Shown piece after piece: positions 42,661 to 50,492 of a DNA stretch of 64,000 nt (within the stretch, counting starts at the first letter, position 1; each line of letters opens with the position of its first letter). The notes below the pieces were generated by a model. The model ran no database searches, had not been told where the DNA came from, and saw only the letters and a list, made by a program, of their open reading frames with translations. The DNA comes from CAILZL01 sp049840395 (GTDB taxonomy: Bacteria; Pseudomonadota; Gammaproteobacteria; Steroidobacterales; Steroidobacteraceae), in NCBI GenBank assembly GCA_049840395.1, contig JASGLD010000005.1:496001-560000 (forward strand). The letters run 5' to 3'. Position numbers and translations under genes: made by a program.

Positions 42661-45429
42661 TCAATGCGCTTCGTCCCAATTAGCGCCGACGCCAATGTCT
42701 ACTTTCAACGGCACGTTCAAGGTTGCAGCCGTACTCATGCGCTGCCGCACTTCGACGATCAATGCATCCGCCTGTGACTTGGGCACTTCAAATACCAATT
42801 CATCGTGTACCTGCATGATGATGCGCGCGTTGAACTTGGAGGTTTGCAGCCAGCGATCTACATCGATCATGGCCAGCTTGATGATGTCGGCCGCCGTACC
42901 CTGCATGGGCGCGTTGATGGCGCTGCGTTCGGCGTACTGACGTAGGGACGCATTGCGCGATTGAATATCGGGCAGATACAGGCGCCGTCCCATGACCGTT
43001 TCTACATAGCCCAGTTCGTGCGCCTGAGCACGAGTGCGTTCCATGTACTGCTTCACGCCGGGATAACGCGCGAAGTACAGATCGATGTACTGCTGCGCTT
43101 CGCCACGCGGCACGCCTAGCTGCTTGGCCAGGCCGAAAGCCGACATGCCATAGATCAAACCGAAGTTGATGGCCTTGGCCGAGCGACGTTGTTCGCTGGT
43201 GACTTGCTCCAGTGGAATGCTCAACACTTCAGCTGCGGTGGCTTGGTGAATGTCCTTGTCTTCGGCAAATGCCTTGAGCAGCGAAGCATCGCCGGAGAGA
43301 TGCGCCATGATGCGCAATTCAATCTGCGAGTAGTCGGCCGCCACCAGGACGTGGTCGGGCGGTGCAATGAAGGCTTGGCGAATGCGTCGACCTTCTGCCG
43401 AACGAATCGGAATGTTCTGCAGGTTGGGGTCGGTGGATGACAGGCGACCGGTGGCGGCCACGGCTTGATGATACGAAGTATGCACACGGCCGGTACGTGC
43501 ATTGATCTGCAGCGGTAGTTTGTCCGTGTATGTGGACTTGAGTTTGGCCATGCCGCGATATTCCATGATCAGGCGCGGTAGCTCGTGTTGCTCAGCCAAC
43601 TCTTCCAATACATCTTCGGCAGTGGAAGGTTGACCGGTAGGCGTCTTGCGCAAAACTGGAATTTGCAGCTTGTTGAACAGGATGTCCTGCAATTGCTTGG
43701 GTGAATCCACATTGAAAGGTTGGCCGGCTGCTGCGTGGCATTGCTCAATGAGCTTCTGCATCTGCTCGGCCAGTTGCTGGCTTTGCTTTTTGAGTAGGGC
43801 TGCATCGAGCAATACGCCTTGATGCTCCATGCGCAATAACACCGGTACCAAGGGCTGCTCGATGGTTTCATAGACCTTGCGCAAATTGGGTTCGGCTTGC
43901 AGTTGCGTCCATAACGATTGATGCAGGCGCAGCGTGATATCGGCGTCTTCCGCTGAGTAGCGGGTGGCCGTATCGAGATCGACCTGATCGAAGGTGATCT
44001 GTTTGGCACCTTTGCCGCACACGTCTTCGTAATGAATGGTGTCTACGCCCAGATACTTCTTCGCCACCGAGTCCATGTCATGACGATTGCTGGTGCTGTT
44101 CAGTACATACGATTCCAGCATGCTGTCGTAACGCATGCCGCGTACATCGATGCCGTAGTTGGCAAAGATATGTGCGTCGTATTTCAGATGATGGCCCAGT
44201 TTGGGATGTTCGCTTTCCAGCAGCGGTTTTAATTTCGCCAACACGGCATCGCGTGACAATTGATCCGGCGCGCCGGGATAGTTGTGTGCCACCGGCAGGT
44301 ACGCAGCCTTGCCCGCTTCCACAGCCATGGCAATGCCCACCAATTCTGCAGACATGTAATCCAGTGAAGTGGTTTCGGTGTCGATGGCGAACACTTCCGA
44401 CTGCTGCAGTTTTTGCAACCAAGCGTCGAACTGCGCTTCGGTGAGAACGGTTTCGTATTCACCGTTCGCCCCCACTCTGCCGTCCCCTGCAAGCGCGAGG
44501 GGTTCGGAAACTCCCTCCTCCGCCCGGCGGGGGAGGGCCGGGGTGGGGGCATCTGCGTTTCCAGTGGAAGCAGGCGCGTTCGCCGCTTCCAGCTGCCGCA
44601 ACAAAGCATTCAACTCATAACGCTTATATAGCGTGCGTAATTCATCCACCGTTGGCTGTTGCGCAACCAAGGCCTCCGGCGCCACATCAAGCGGCACTGC
44701 ACAATCAATCTTCGTCAGCTTGCGCGACAATTCCAATACTTCCAGGCTGGCGCGCAGATTCTCGCCCACCTTGCCGGTGATGAGATCAGCCTTGGCCAGC
44801 AGGTTATCCAGCGTCTGATATTCACCCAGCCACTTTGCAGCAGTCTTCGGTCCCACTTTGGGCACGCCGGGGATGTTGTCGCTGGTATCGCCCACCAGCG
44901 ACAGGTAATCGATGATCTGTTCCGGATACACATCGAACTTGGTCTTCACACCCTCACGGTCGTAGCGTGAGCCGGTCATGGTGTTGATCAGGGTGATGCG
45001 CGGACTGACCAATTGCGCCATGTCCTTGTCGCCGGTGGAGATCAGCACATCGATGTCCTGCGCCGCAGCTTGCACGGCCAGCGTACCGATCACATCGTCG
45101 GCTTCCACACCGGTGACGCGCAGCATGGGCAGGCCCATGGCCTGCACCAGATCGAGCAAGGGCTGTGTCTGCGCACGCAGATCGTCCGGCATGGGCGCGC
45201 GATGCGCCTTGTACTGCTCGAACAGATCGTCGCGAAAAGTCTTGCCCGGTGCATCGAACACCACTGCGATCAAGTCCGGCGCTTCATCCTTGATGAGTTT
45301 GTGCAGCATGTTGGCCACGCCCAGCAGCGCGCCGGTGGGTTCGCCCTGCGAATTGGACAGCGGCGGCAGCGCGAAGAAAGCGCGATATAGATAGGACGAC
45401 CCATCCACCAATACCAGTTTCTTGCTCAT
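42661..45429 (-). CDS. polA: DNA polymerase I
   Basis: 922-residue repair and Okazaki-processing polymerase with all three activities. The 5'-nuclease domain is 1-285 (VDGSSYLYRAFFALPPL at 8-24, STGDKDMAQL at 131-140). The 3'-5' exonuclease has an intact DxE (AIDTETTSLDY near 350), so proofreading is expected. Polymerase motifs are DYSQIELR, INFGLIYGMSAFGLA and QVHDELVFE. Between the 5'-nuclease and exonuclease domains, residues about 291-323 (DAPTPALPRRAEEG and following) are translated from an in-frame copy of the C-rich palindrome, lengthening the linker. The start overlaps the lptM stop by four bases. Confidence 0.97.
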   Translation of the reverse strand: MSKKLVLVDGSSYLYRAFFALPPLSNSQGEPTGALLGVANMLHKLIKDEAPDLIAVVFDAPGKTFRDDLFEQYKAHRAPMPDDLRAQTQPLLDLVQAMGLPMLRVTGVEADDVIGTLAVQAAAQDIDVLISTGDKDMAQLVSPRITLINTMTGSRYDREGVKTKFDVYPEQIIDYLSLVGDTSDNIPGVPKVGPKTAAKWLGEYQTLDNLLAKADLITGKVGENLRASLEVLELSRKLTKIDCAVPLDVAPEALVAQQPTVDELRTLYKRYELNALLRQLEAANAPASTGNADAPTPALPRRAEEGVSEPLALAGDGRVGANGEYETVLTEAQFDAWLQKLQQSEVFAIDTETTSLDYMSAELVGIAMAVEAGKAAYLPVAHNYPGAPDQLSRDAVLAKLKPLLESEHPKLGHHLKYDAHIFANYGIDVRGMRYDSMLESYVLNSTSNRHDMDSVAKKYLGVDTIHYEDVCGKGAKQITFDQVDLDTATRYSAEDADITLRLHQSLWTQLQAEPNLRKVYETIEQPLVPVLLRMEHQGVLLDAALLKKQSQQLAEQMQKLIEQCHAAAGQPFNVDSPKQLQDILFNKLQIPVLRKTPTGQPSTAEDVLEELAEQHELPRLIMEYRGMAKLKSTYTDKLPLQINARTGRVHTSYHQAVAATGRLSSTDPNLQNIPIRSAEGRRIRQAFIAPPDHVLVAADYSQIELRIMAHLSGDASLLKAFAEDKDIHQATAAEVLSIPLEQVTSEQRRSAKAINFGLIYGMSAFGLAKQLGVPRGEAQQYIDLYFARYPGVKQYMERTRAQAHELGYVETVMGRRLYLPDIQSRNASLRQYAERSAINAPMQGTAADIIKLAMIDVDRWLQTSKFNARIIMQVHDELVFEVPKSQADALIVEVRQRMSTAATLNVPLKVDIGVGANWDEAH
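44511..44550. repeat. C-rich palindromic repeat inside polA
   Basis: A single copy of the intergenic palindrome family (CTCCCTCCTCCGCCCGGCGG then GGGAGGGCCGGGGTGGGGG) lies in the polA reading frame and encodes about residues 294-307. The reading frame is kept. It is the only copy in this window inside a gene and the only one without an inverted partner. Confidence 0.85.
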
Positions 45430-45581
45430 GGCGCCGCCTGCGCGGAACTGGAGCTGCTGCTGGAACTCTGATCGGGCGAAGTAATGATCACCGGTGAGCT
45501 TTTATCGGGTAGATACAGATCGCCCTTCAAGCCGCAAGCGGCGAGCAACGAACTGGCGAGCAGCAGCACAATGAGGCGCAT
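45426..45581 (-). CDS. lptM: Small lipoprotein LptM (YifL-like)
   Basis: 51 residues from ATG 45581. Signal peptide and lipobox LLAAC with the diagnostic CGLKGDLYLP just after the lipidated Cys; then a poly-Ser tail. In E. coli LptM binds the LptDE lipopolysaccharide-insertion complex and helps LptD fold. E. coli lptM is next to cyaY/dapF; here it is coupled to polA by an ATGA overlap. A longer frame to 45677 is rejected because it hides the signal peptide. Confidence 0.85.
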   Translation of the reverse strand: MRLIVLLLASSLLAACGLKGDLYLPDKSSPVIITSPDQSSSSSSSSAQAAP

Positions 45582-45662
45582 GGCGATTCCGGTGAACGAT
45601 TTGCAAGGCAGCCAGTATAGCAACGCCGCTACAATGAACGGTCTGTGCCGACCAAGAACACG

Positions 45663-46853
45663 ATGCAGCCTACTCATTTCAAAAAACTGTTGCCCCTGGC
45701 CTTGCTCACTGCCGGCGGCCCGCTGGCGCTCAACGCCTATGTGCCGCTACTGCCCGAGGTGCAGCGCTATTTCGGCGTGGAGCTGTCGGAGGTGCAGGCC
45801 ACGGTCAGCTTCGCCTTGGTGGCTTATGCCTTAGGCATGCTCGCCACCGGTCCGTTGACGGATCGCATCGGTCATCGCAGCTCGGTCTTGCTCGGGTTGT
45901 GCGGTTACATGCTGGGCAACCTGCTCTGCCTGCTCAGTAATGAATTGCACTGGCTGATTATCGGCCGCGTGCTGCTGTCCGCTGGCGCGGCCATCACCTT
46001 CATCAGCAGTCGCGCCATCTGTGCGGAGATTTTTCCTGCCGAAGAGTTACGTCGAGCGATTGCGCAATTGATGATGATCTCAGTCATGGTGCCGGTGCTG
46101 GCGCCCATGTTGGGCAGTACGTTGGCTGCCTGGCGAGGTTGGCGCAGTATCTTTGCCTTTCTGACGGCCTATGGCGTCGTCATGCTGTGGCTGGCCTGGC
46201 GAACGATCAAAGTGGAACCGCATAAACAGGTGGCAGAGGTTGCTCAGCCATCGAGCGATCAGGTCGCGCAAGTCACTCGCGGCGCGGTGTTATTGCGGCC
46301 GGCTTACCTCGTGCCCATCAGCATGTTTGTGCTGTTCTGGTTGCCCTACATCGTCTTCATATCGCTTGCGCCGCATCTGCTTGAACACTACTACCAAGCG
46401 CCGCCCAGCACTTACGCCAAGTTGTTCCCCTTGCTGGCCGTGACTTATTTGTTGGGTAACTTTGTGGTGACCCGCTTCGGCAACGTCAAGGGCGGCGATT
46501 GGTTGGTGCGTACCGCGATGCTGCCGGTGATTGCCGGCTTCGTGCTGGCATACACGCTGCTGTGGCTGAACTGGCGTAATCCGCTGGCCATTTTTCTTCC
46601 CTATGCCACGCTGGGTTTCGGTCATGGTTTGGCGTTGCCGACGCTCTCCACGCATGCCATTGATGCTTCGCGGCCGCATACCGCATTGGGTTGGGGTTTG
46701 CTGGGTTTCAGTCAACAAGTGCTCGGTGGCGTCTGCGTACAGCTGATGGGCATGAGCGATGTCAGTTCGCCGTATCCGGTGTTGTTGTTCGGCACGGGTG
46801 CAACGCTGTTGTTTGCATTGTTGTATTGGCGCGGCTGGAAACAATCCGCGTAG
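45663..46853 (+). CDS. MFS multidrug efflux transporter, Bcr/CflA type
   Basis: 396 residues from ATG 45663, about 12 helices. DHA1-type motifs are present: LNAYVPLLPEVQRYFGV in helix 1 and LATGPLTDRIGHRSSVLLG in the 2-3 loop (motif A). Drug/H+ antiporters of this group export chloramphenicol-like or bicyclomycin-like compounds; specificity is not visible. It is divergent from lptM-polA. Its TAG stop at 46851-46853 is part of a GTAG repeat that immediately follows, so the last codons may differ from ancestral ones. Confidence 0.9.
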   Translation: MQPTHFKKLLPLALLTAGGPLALNAYVPLLPEVQRYFGVELSEVQATVSFALVAYALGMLATGPLTDRIGHRSSVLLGLCGYMLGNLLCLLSNELHWLIIGRVLLSAGAAITFISSRAICAEIFPAEELRRAIAQLMMISVMVPVLAPMLGSTLAAWRGWRSIFAFLTAYGVVMLWLAWRTIKVEPHKQVAEVAQPSSDQVAQVTRGAVLLRPAYLVPISMFVLFWLPYIVFISLAPHLLEHYYQAPPSTYAKLFPLLAVTYLLGNFVVTRFGNVKGGDWLVRTAMLPVIAGFVLAYTLLWLNWRNPLAIFLPYATLGFGHGLALPTLSTHAIDASRPHTALGWGLLGFSQQVLGGVCVQLMGMSDVSSPYPVLLFGTGATLLFALLYWRGWKQSA

Positions 46854-46903
46854 GGTGGATGCCGCATCCACCATCAAGATGCTGGGTGTGGCACCCAGCC
46901 TAC
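46850..46903. repeat. Inverted pair of GTAG-headed REP-like hairpins
   Basis: GTAGGGTGGATGCCGCATCC on the left and its counterpart GCTGGGTGTGGCACCCAGCC then CTAC on the right, each a small palindrome, with the GTAG tetranucleotide at both outer ends. It lies between convergent transporter genes and overlaps the first one's stop codon. Confidence 0.85.
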
Positions 46904-46905
46904 AA

Positions 46906-47766
46906 TCAATTCGACAACATCAAACTCACCACGCCCGCCACAATACACAGTGCGCCCAACACCTTGGTGAAGGTCAGCGTTTCCTTAAGTAACGCAGCGC
47001 CCATCAACGTGCCTACCAAGGTTGCCAGTTCACGTGCCGGCGCCACGTGACTGAGCGGCGCCAGCTGCACCGCATATAACACCAACATATAGCCGGTGGT
47101 GCCTAAGATGCTGACGGTGAGCGCCGGCTTGATGAATTCGCGAGCCTCTTGAAGCGCACGCGCTTTATCTTTAAGCACCTTGGGTGTCAGTACCATGATG
47201 CGAAATACATTGCCGACGTAGTCCACCAGCAAAGGCTGCAGCAATAACACTTTTACGGCGTAGGCATCGTTAACCGTGTAAGCGGCAATGCAACTGCCGG
47301 TGAGCAATCCCCAAGTCAAACCCTTGCTATCCATTTTATCTGCGCTGCGAAACAACCCGCTTAGCAAGGAGATACCGATCACCACCAGCAGCATGCCACA
47401 TACCGCCCAGGTTCCCGGTCGTTCGCCCAGCACTAACAGTGCGCCGAGAAAGGACAGTAATGGACCCGTGCCGCGCGCCACCGGATAAACCACGGTTAAA
47501 TCGGCAACGCGATAACCTTGTTGCAACGCTAAGGAATAAGCCAGATGCAGAACCGCGGTGCCCAATAACACCCAGCACTGCGCTGCAGTGAACTCCGGCC
47601 GGCTTTGCAGCAGTATCCAGATTACCGCCGGCATCCAAAATACGAACGCGCCCACTGAGTACAACCAGATGAAGTGTTTGCAGTTGGCCGCGCGCTTCGC
47701 CGCCAGGTTCCAGGTGGCGTGGGTGAAGGCAGCTAACAGCACGGCACATATTGCGAGAGGTGGCAT
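46906..47766 (-). CDS. EamA/DMT-family transporter
   Basis: 286 residues with about ten transmembrane helices and two EamA repeats (LLAAFTHATWNLAAKRAAN near the start; the second begins near 150, GLLTGSCIAAYTVNDAYAV). Such transporters export or import small metabolites; members are too diverse to predict substrate. The pattern PVARGTGPLLSFLGALLVL is typical. It is transcribed leftward, convergent with the MFS gene across a GTAG repeat pair. Confidence 0.88.
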   Translation of the reverse strand: MPPLAICAVLLAAFTHATWNLAAKRAANCKHFIWLYSVGAFVFWMPAVIWILLQSRPEFTAAQCWVLLGTAVLHLAYSLALQQGYRVADLTVVYPVARGTGPLLSFLGALLVLGERPGTWAVCGMLLVVIGISLLSGLFRSADKMDSKGLTWGLLTGSCIAAYTVNDAYAVKVLLLQPLLVDYVGNVFRIMVLTPKVLKDKARALQEAREFIKPALTVSILGTTGYMLVLYAVQLAPLSHVAPARELATLVGTLMGAALLKETLTFTKVLGALCIVAGVVSLMLSN

Positions 47767-47813
47767 GCGGCTCAGCGGTTCGGATTAAATCGTTTGGTCA
47801 TGGATTGATCTTG

Positions 47814-47881
47814 AAGGGCGTATTCGTGAATGCGCCGAATGGAGTTTAAGACATGCGGCGCACACGCGTGTGCGCCCTACG
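47814..47881. repeat. Left copy of a 68-bp direct repeat with GTAG-headed hairpin
   Basis: Reads AGGGCGTATTCGTGAATGCG, then CCGAATGGAGTTTAAGACAT, then a palindrome GGCGCACACGCGTGTGCGCC ending CTAC. The same order of elements recurs at 48465-48532, in the same direction, on the other side of the small gene. Confidence 0.75.
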
Positions 47882-47902
47882 GACTCTGCGCGTTGCTGTG
47901 AA

Positions 47903-48439
47903 TTAGATGGCAACTCTAACGCCAAGATATGATCTGCTTCGCTCAGTTTCATGGCCTGCAACTAATTTGAATTCAGATGTTGCTAGCGGCTTAATGCTTA
48001 TTCCCAGATCCAAGCCGTACTCTGTGAAGTTCTTTGAGCCTTTGTCTCCAATATTAACATCGGAAGAATAAAGGCCCGCAATGAGTCCGCAGTGCAATTG
48101 AAGATAATCGGTCACCCAATATGTGGGTGCTGCAGCGATGGCATATCTATTGAACTTGGCGTTCTTCGTGTGATTGACTCCGCCATGACCAGAGCATGTT
48201 CCGCTTCCGGAAGAACCGGAAATTGACCCGTCAGAGCATACGGTTACGCGGCTGCCATTCTCGTATTTTTCAAAATCGGCTAAAACTTTGAAGTTGGCGC
48301 CCCATGGTGTGGACGGGTTTCTTGGGGACCATATCTCCAATGAAATGTCTTTGCCTGAACTGGATACGCCAAGATCAAAAGCAAGGCTCTCTTCGGCAAA
48401 AAGGCTGATTAATAATAAAGTGACTATTCTGGTTTTCAT
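47903..48439 (-). CDS. Small exported, probably outer-membrane beta-barrel protein
   Basis: 178 residues from ATG 48439, not assigned to a family. The signal peptide covers about 1-20 (KTRIVTLLLISLFAEESLAF). The remainder alternates polar and hydrophobic residues as in beta-strands (SSGKDISLEIWSP, YGLDLGISIKP, FKLVAGHE, SYLGVRVAI at the end), which suggests a small barrel with a terminal hydrophobic strand. A Gly/Ser-rich loop with two Cys is at about 78-94. Base composition looks AT-richer than the neighbouring genes. It is bracketed by the 68-bp direct repeat. Confidence 0.6.
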   Translation of the reverse strand: MKTRIVTLLLISLFAEESLAFDLGVSSSGKDISLEIWSPRNPSTPWGANFKVLADFEKYENGSRVTVCSDGSISGSSGSGTCSGHGGVNHTKNAKFNRYAIAAAPTYWVTDYLQLHCGLIAGLYSSDVNIGDKGSKNFTEYGLDLGISIKPLATSEFKLVAGHETERSRSYLGVRVAI

Positions 48440-48464
48440 AAACGTCCTGTCGACTGCGGATATT

Positions 48465-48532
48465 GTAGGGCGCATTCGAGAATGCGCCGAATAGGGTTTG
48501 AGACATACCGCGCATACGCACTACAGACTGTG
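48465..48532. repeat. Right copy of the 68-bp direct repeat
   Basis: GTAGGGCGCATTCGAGAATG then CGCCGAATAGGGTTTGAGAC and CGCGCATACGCACTAC. Similar along its length to 47814-47881 with scattered differences. The first hairpin is the better preserved of the two. Confidence 0.75.
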
Positions 48533-48542
48533 GGGTTGATAG

Positions 48543-49037
48543 CTAAGGCATTTGTGCTTCAATTTTTGAAGCAATGTCTCGCCCATGTTGGCTGAGACAT
48601 GGATTCAGTATGGCTTTCCCAACTGATTGAACCCTTGATGACATATCATCTTTGTTTTCTGCAAACGTTCTTACGCTTCTTTCGTTATTGTTAATCTTGA
48701 AAATAGACTCAATTTCACAAGTGCTTTGATTCGGAACGCCGAACCCAATCTTTGACCTTAGCTCGAGTCTTTGAATGCTGACTTGTATGCTTTCCTGAGT
48801 CCTTGACTGTATATATCGTGACAAAGACTCCTCCATGCTTGGGGTTAGCGAAAAATAGTACACATATGTCGAATTGAGGGCTGTGGTTGTTGTTATAAAA
48901 ATATCCTTACTTAGGCGTTCATCTTTAACGACTAAATTTGTTGCTGTTCGCGAGGGTGGACTAAGATCTACGCGATAAGTTTGTGCGGTACAGCCTGCGA
49001 GAAAATATGGGATCAAGATGAGCGAAGACTTTTTCAT
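48543..49037 (-). CDS. Small lipoprotein of unknown function
   Basis: 164 residues from ATG 49037 with AAGGAA upstream. Lipobox YFLAGC places the lipidated Cys at about 16. The mature protein has no family I recognise; a segment VVKDERLSKDIFITTTTALNS and another, YFSLTPSMEESLSRYIQSR, resemble outer-membrane-tethered stress lipoproteins only loosely. Two more Cys occur near 108 and 146. Like the gene downstream it is AT-richer than its surroundings. A longer frame to 49160 would run into a GTAG repeat and is rejected. Confidence 0.65.
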   Translation of the reverse strand: MKKSSLILIPYFLAGCTAQTYRVDLSPPSRTATNLVVKDERLSKDIFITTTTALNSTYVYYFSLTPSMEESLSRYIQSRTQESIQVSIQRLELRSKIGFGVPNQSTCEIESIFKINNNERSVRTFAENKDDMSSRVQSVGKAILNPCLSQHGRDIASKIEAQMP

Positions 49038-49095
49038 GTAAGTTCCTTTTATGTTGCGCATGGTTGCGGCATGTTTTGGTTTTTTGCTTAAACGC

Positions 49096-49165
49096 GTAGG
49101 GTGCGCCTTGCCGTAGGCCGGGTCCGCACCCGGCATCACCAGGGTGGATGCGGCATCCACCCTAC
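49096..49165. repeat. Composite GTAG-headed REP-like element
   Basis: Three small palindromes in a row (GGGTGCGCC region, GGCCGGGTCCGCACCCGGC, GGGTGGATGCGGCATCCACC), bounded by GTAG on the left and CTAC on the right. It begins 4 bp from the stop codon of argH and lies upstream of the lipoprotein gene. Confidence 0.85.
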
Positions 49166-49169
49166 AAGA

Positions 49170-50354
49170 TCATTTCAAATACTTCTTGCCCACTCGCTTA
49201 TAAGCTTCGCGGAATGGAATGCCTTCGTTCTTCACCAGTTCATAGGCTTCGGCAGCGGCATTGATGGATGGATCCATATTGATGTTTTCGGGACGGAACT
49301 TCACTTGCTCTAAAGCGGGCGCGAGGATGTCCAGTGTGTCGTTGCACAGATTGATGCCACGGAACAGCGGCACCTTGATCAGCTGCAGGTCACGCTGATA
49401 GCCGGAGGGCAGTTTGGCGACGATGCCGAGCACTTCATTCAATGCCGCGGTGGCAGCGGCAGAGCGGCCACGAATCAGTTCGAACACATCGGGGTTGCGC
49501 TTCTGCGGCATGATGGACGAGCCGGTGGTGAAGGCATCGGGCAATGACACAAACGCAAACTCCTGCGTGTAGAACAGGCATAGGTCGGAGGACAGGCGTG
49601 CTACATCCTGCATCACCAGCGTGATTTCAAACAGCAAGTTAGCTTCGGCCTTGCCGCGTGACAGCTGCACGGCAGTGACAGGTTCATGCACTTCGTTGTA
49701 GCCCAGTGCTTTCGCGGTGGCTTCACGATCCAGCGGTAGATTCGGTGCGCCATAACCGGCAGCCGAGCCGAGCGGACTTTTGCCGATGCGACGTTGCACA
49801 TGCGATAGGCCTACCGCGTCATCACGTAGTTCGGCGGCAAAGCCGCCGGCCCACAACTTCACGCTGCTGGGCATGGCTTGTTGCATGTGTGTGTAGCCGG
49901 GCAGCACGGTGCTGGCTTCGCGTGCGCCCAATGCATCGAGTGCATCGGCGACCTTCAACGTGGCCTTGCTTAATTCACTGGCGGCGTCGCGCAGATATAG
50001 ACGCAAACCGGTCAGCACTTGATCGTTACGTGAGCGGCCAAGATGCACGCGTGCACCGGCTTCACCGATCTTCTGCGTCAGCAAGGTTTCCAACGCGGTC
50101 TGACCGTCTTCATGTTCCAGTGTCACGGTCCACTCGCCGCGAGTGTGTGCGGCACCGATCTCGGTAAGACCATCGCGAATCAGTTTGAGGTCTTCATCTT
50201 TCAACAAGCCCTGCGCATTGAGCATTTCGGCGTGGGCAATGGAAGCGCGCACGTCGTATTGCACCAGACGATTGTCGAGCTGATGGTCATCGCCGGCGGT
50301 GTATTGCAGTACGCGCGAATCGAGTGGCGCGCCTTTATCCCAGAGTCTGGACAT
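49170..50354 (-). CDS. argH: Argininosuccinate lyase
   Basis: Last step of arginine synthesis: splits argininosuccinate to arginine and fumarate. 394 residues from ATG 50354 (MSRLWDKG). The frame could continue upstream to 50429, but that part is translated palindrome repeat. The family signature is GSSIMPQKRNPDVFELIRGR near 295, with TVLPGYTHMQQAMP and the N-terminal DDHQLDNRLVQYDVRAS in place. It ends at KRVGKKYLK, well short of the usual 445-460 residues, and a GTAG element begins just after the stop. It is the last gene of the arginine operon, 78 bp after argB's end across a C-rich repeat pair. Confidence 0.93.
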   Translation of the reverse strand: MSRLWDKGAPLDSRVLQYTAGDDHQLDNRLVQYDVRASIAHAEMLNAQGLLKDEDLKLIRDGLTEIGAAHTRGEWTVTLEHEDGQTALETLLTQKIGEAGARVHLGRSRNDQVLTGLRLYLRDAASELSKATLKVADALDALGAREASTVLPGYTHMQQAMPSSVKLWAGGFAAELRDDAVGLSHVQRRIGKSPLGSAAGYGAPNLPLDREATAKALGYNEVHEPVTAVQLSRGKAEANLLFEITLVMQDVARLSSDLCLFYTQEFAFVSLPDAFTTGSSIMPQKRNPDVFELIRGRSAAATAALNEVLGIVAKLPSGYQRDLQLIKVPLFRGINLCNDTLDILAPALEQVKFRPENINMDPSINAAAEAYELVKNEGIPFREAYKRVGKKYLK

Positions 50355-50376
50355 GTCTTTGTTCCGTTGCGTTAAC

Positions 50377-50483
50377 TCCCTCCCCTGTTCGACGGAGGGA
50401 GGGTTGGGGTGGGGGCTAAGATTTTGCACCGTGCTATCGGCTTGCCCCCTCCCCTGTCCCTCCCCCGTCGAACGGGGGAGGGG
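50377..50483. repeat. Inverted pair of C-rich palindromes between argB and argH
   Basis: Copies at 50377-50416 (TCCCTCCCCTGTTCGACGGA then GGGAGGGTTGGGGTGGGGG) and 50443-50483 (CCCCCTCCCCTGTCCCTCCC then CCGTCGAACGGGGGAGGGG). Confidence 0.88.
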
Positions 50484-50492
50484 ATAAGGGAC

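Noticed and set aside
42488..42679. 63-codon leftward frame between polA and engB
   Set aside because: It overlaps the polA 3' end and the two-tier hairpin, has no ribosome site or recognisable sequence, and is more simply untranslated.
50355..50429. N-terminal extension of ArgH
   Set aside because: The 25 residues are translated from the C-rich repeat (SPHPNPPSVEQG); the ATG at 50354 gives the normal start.
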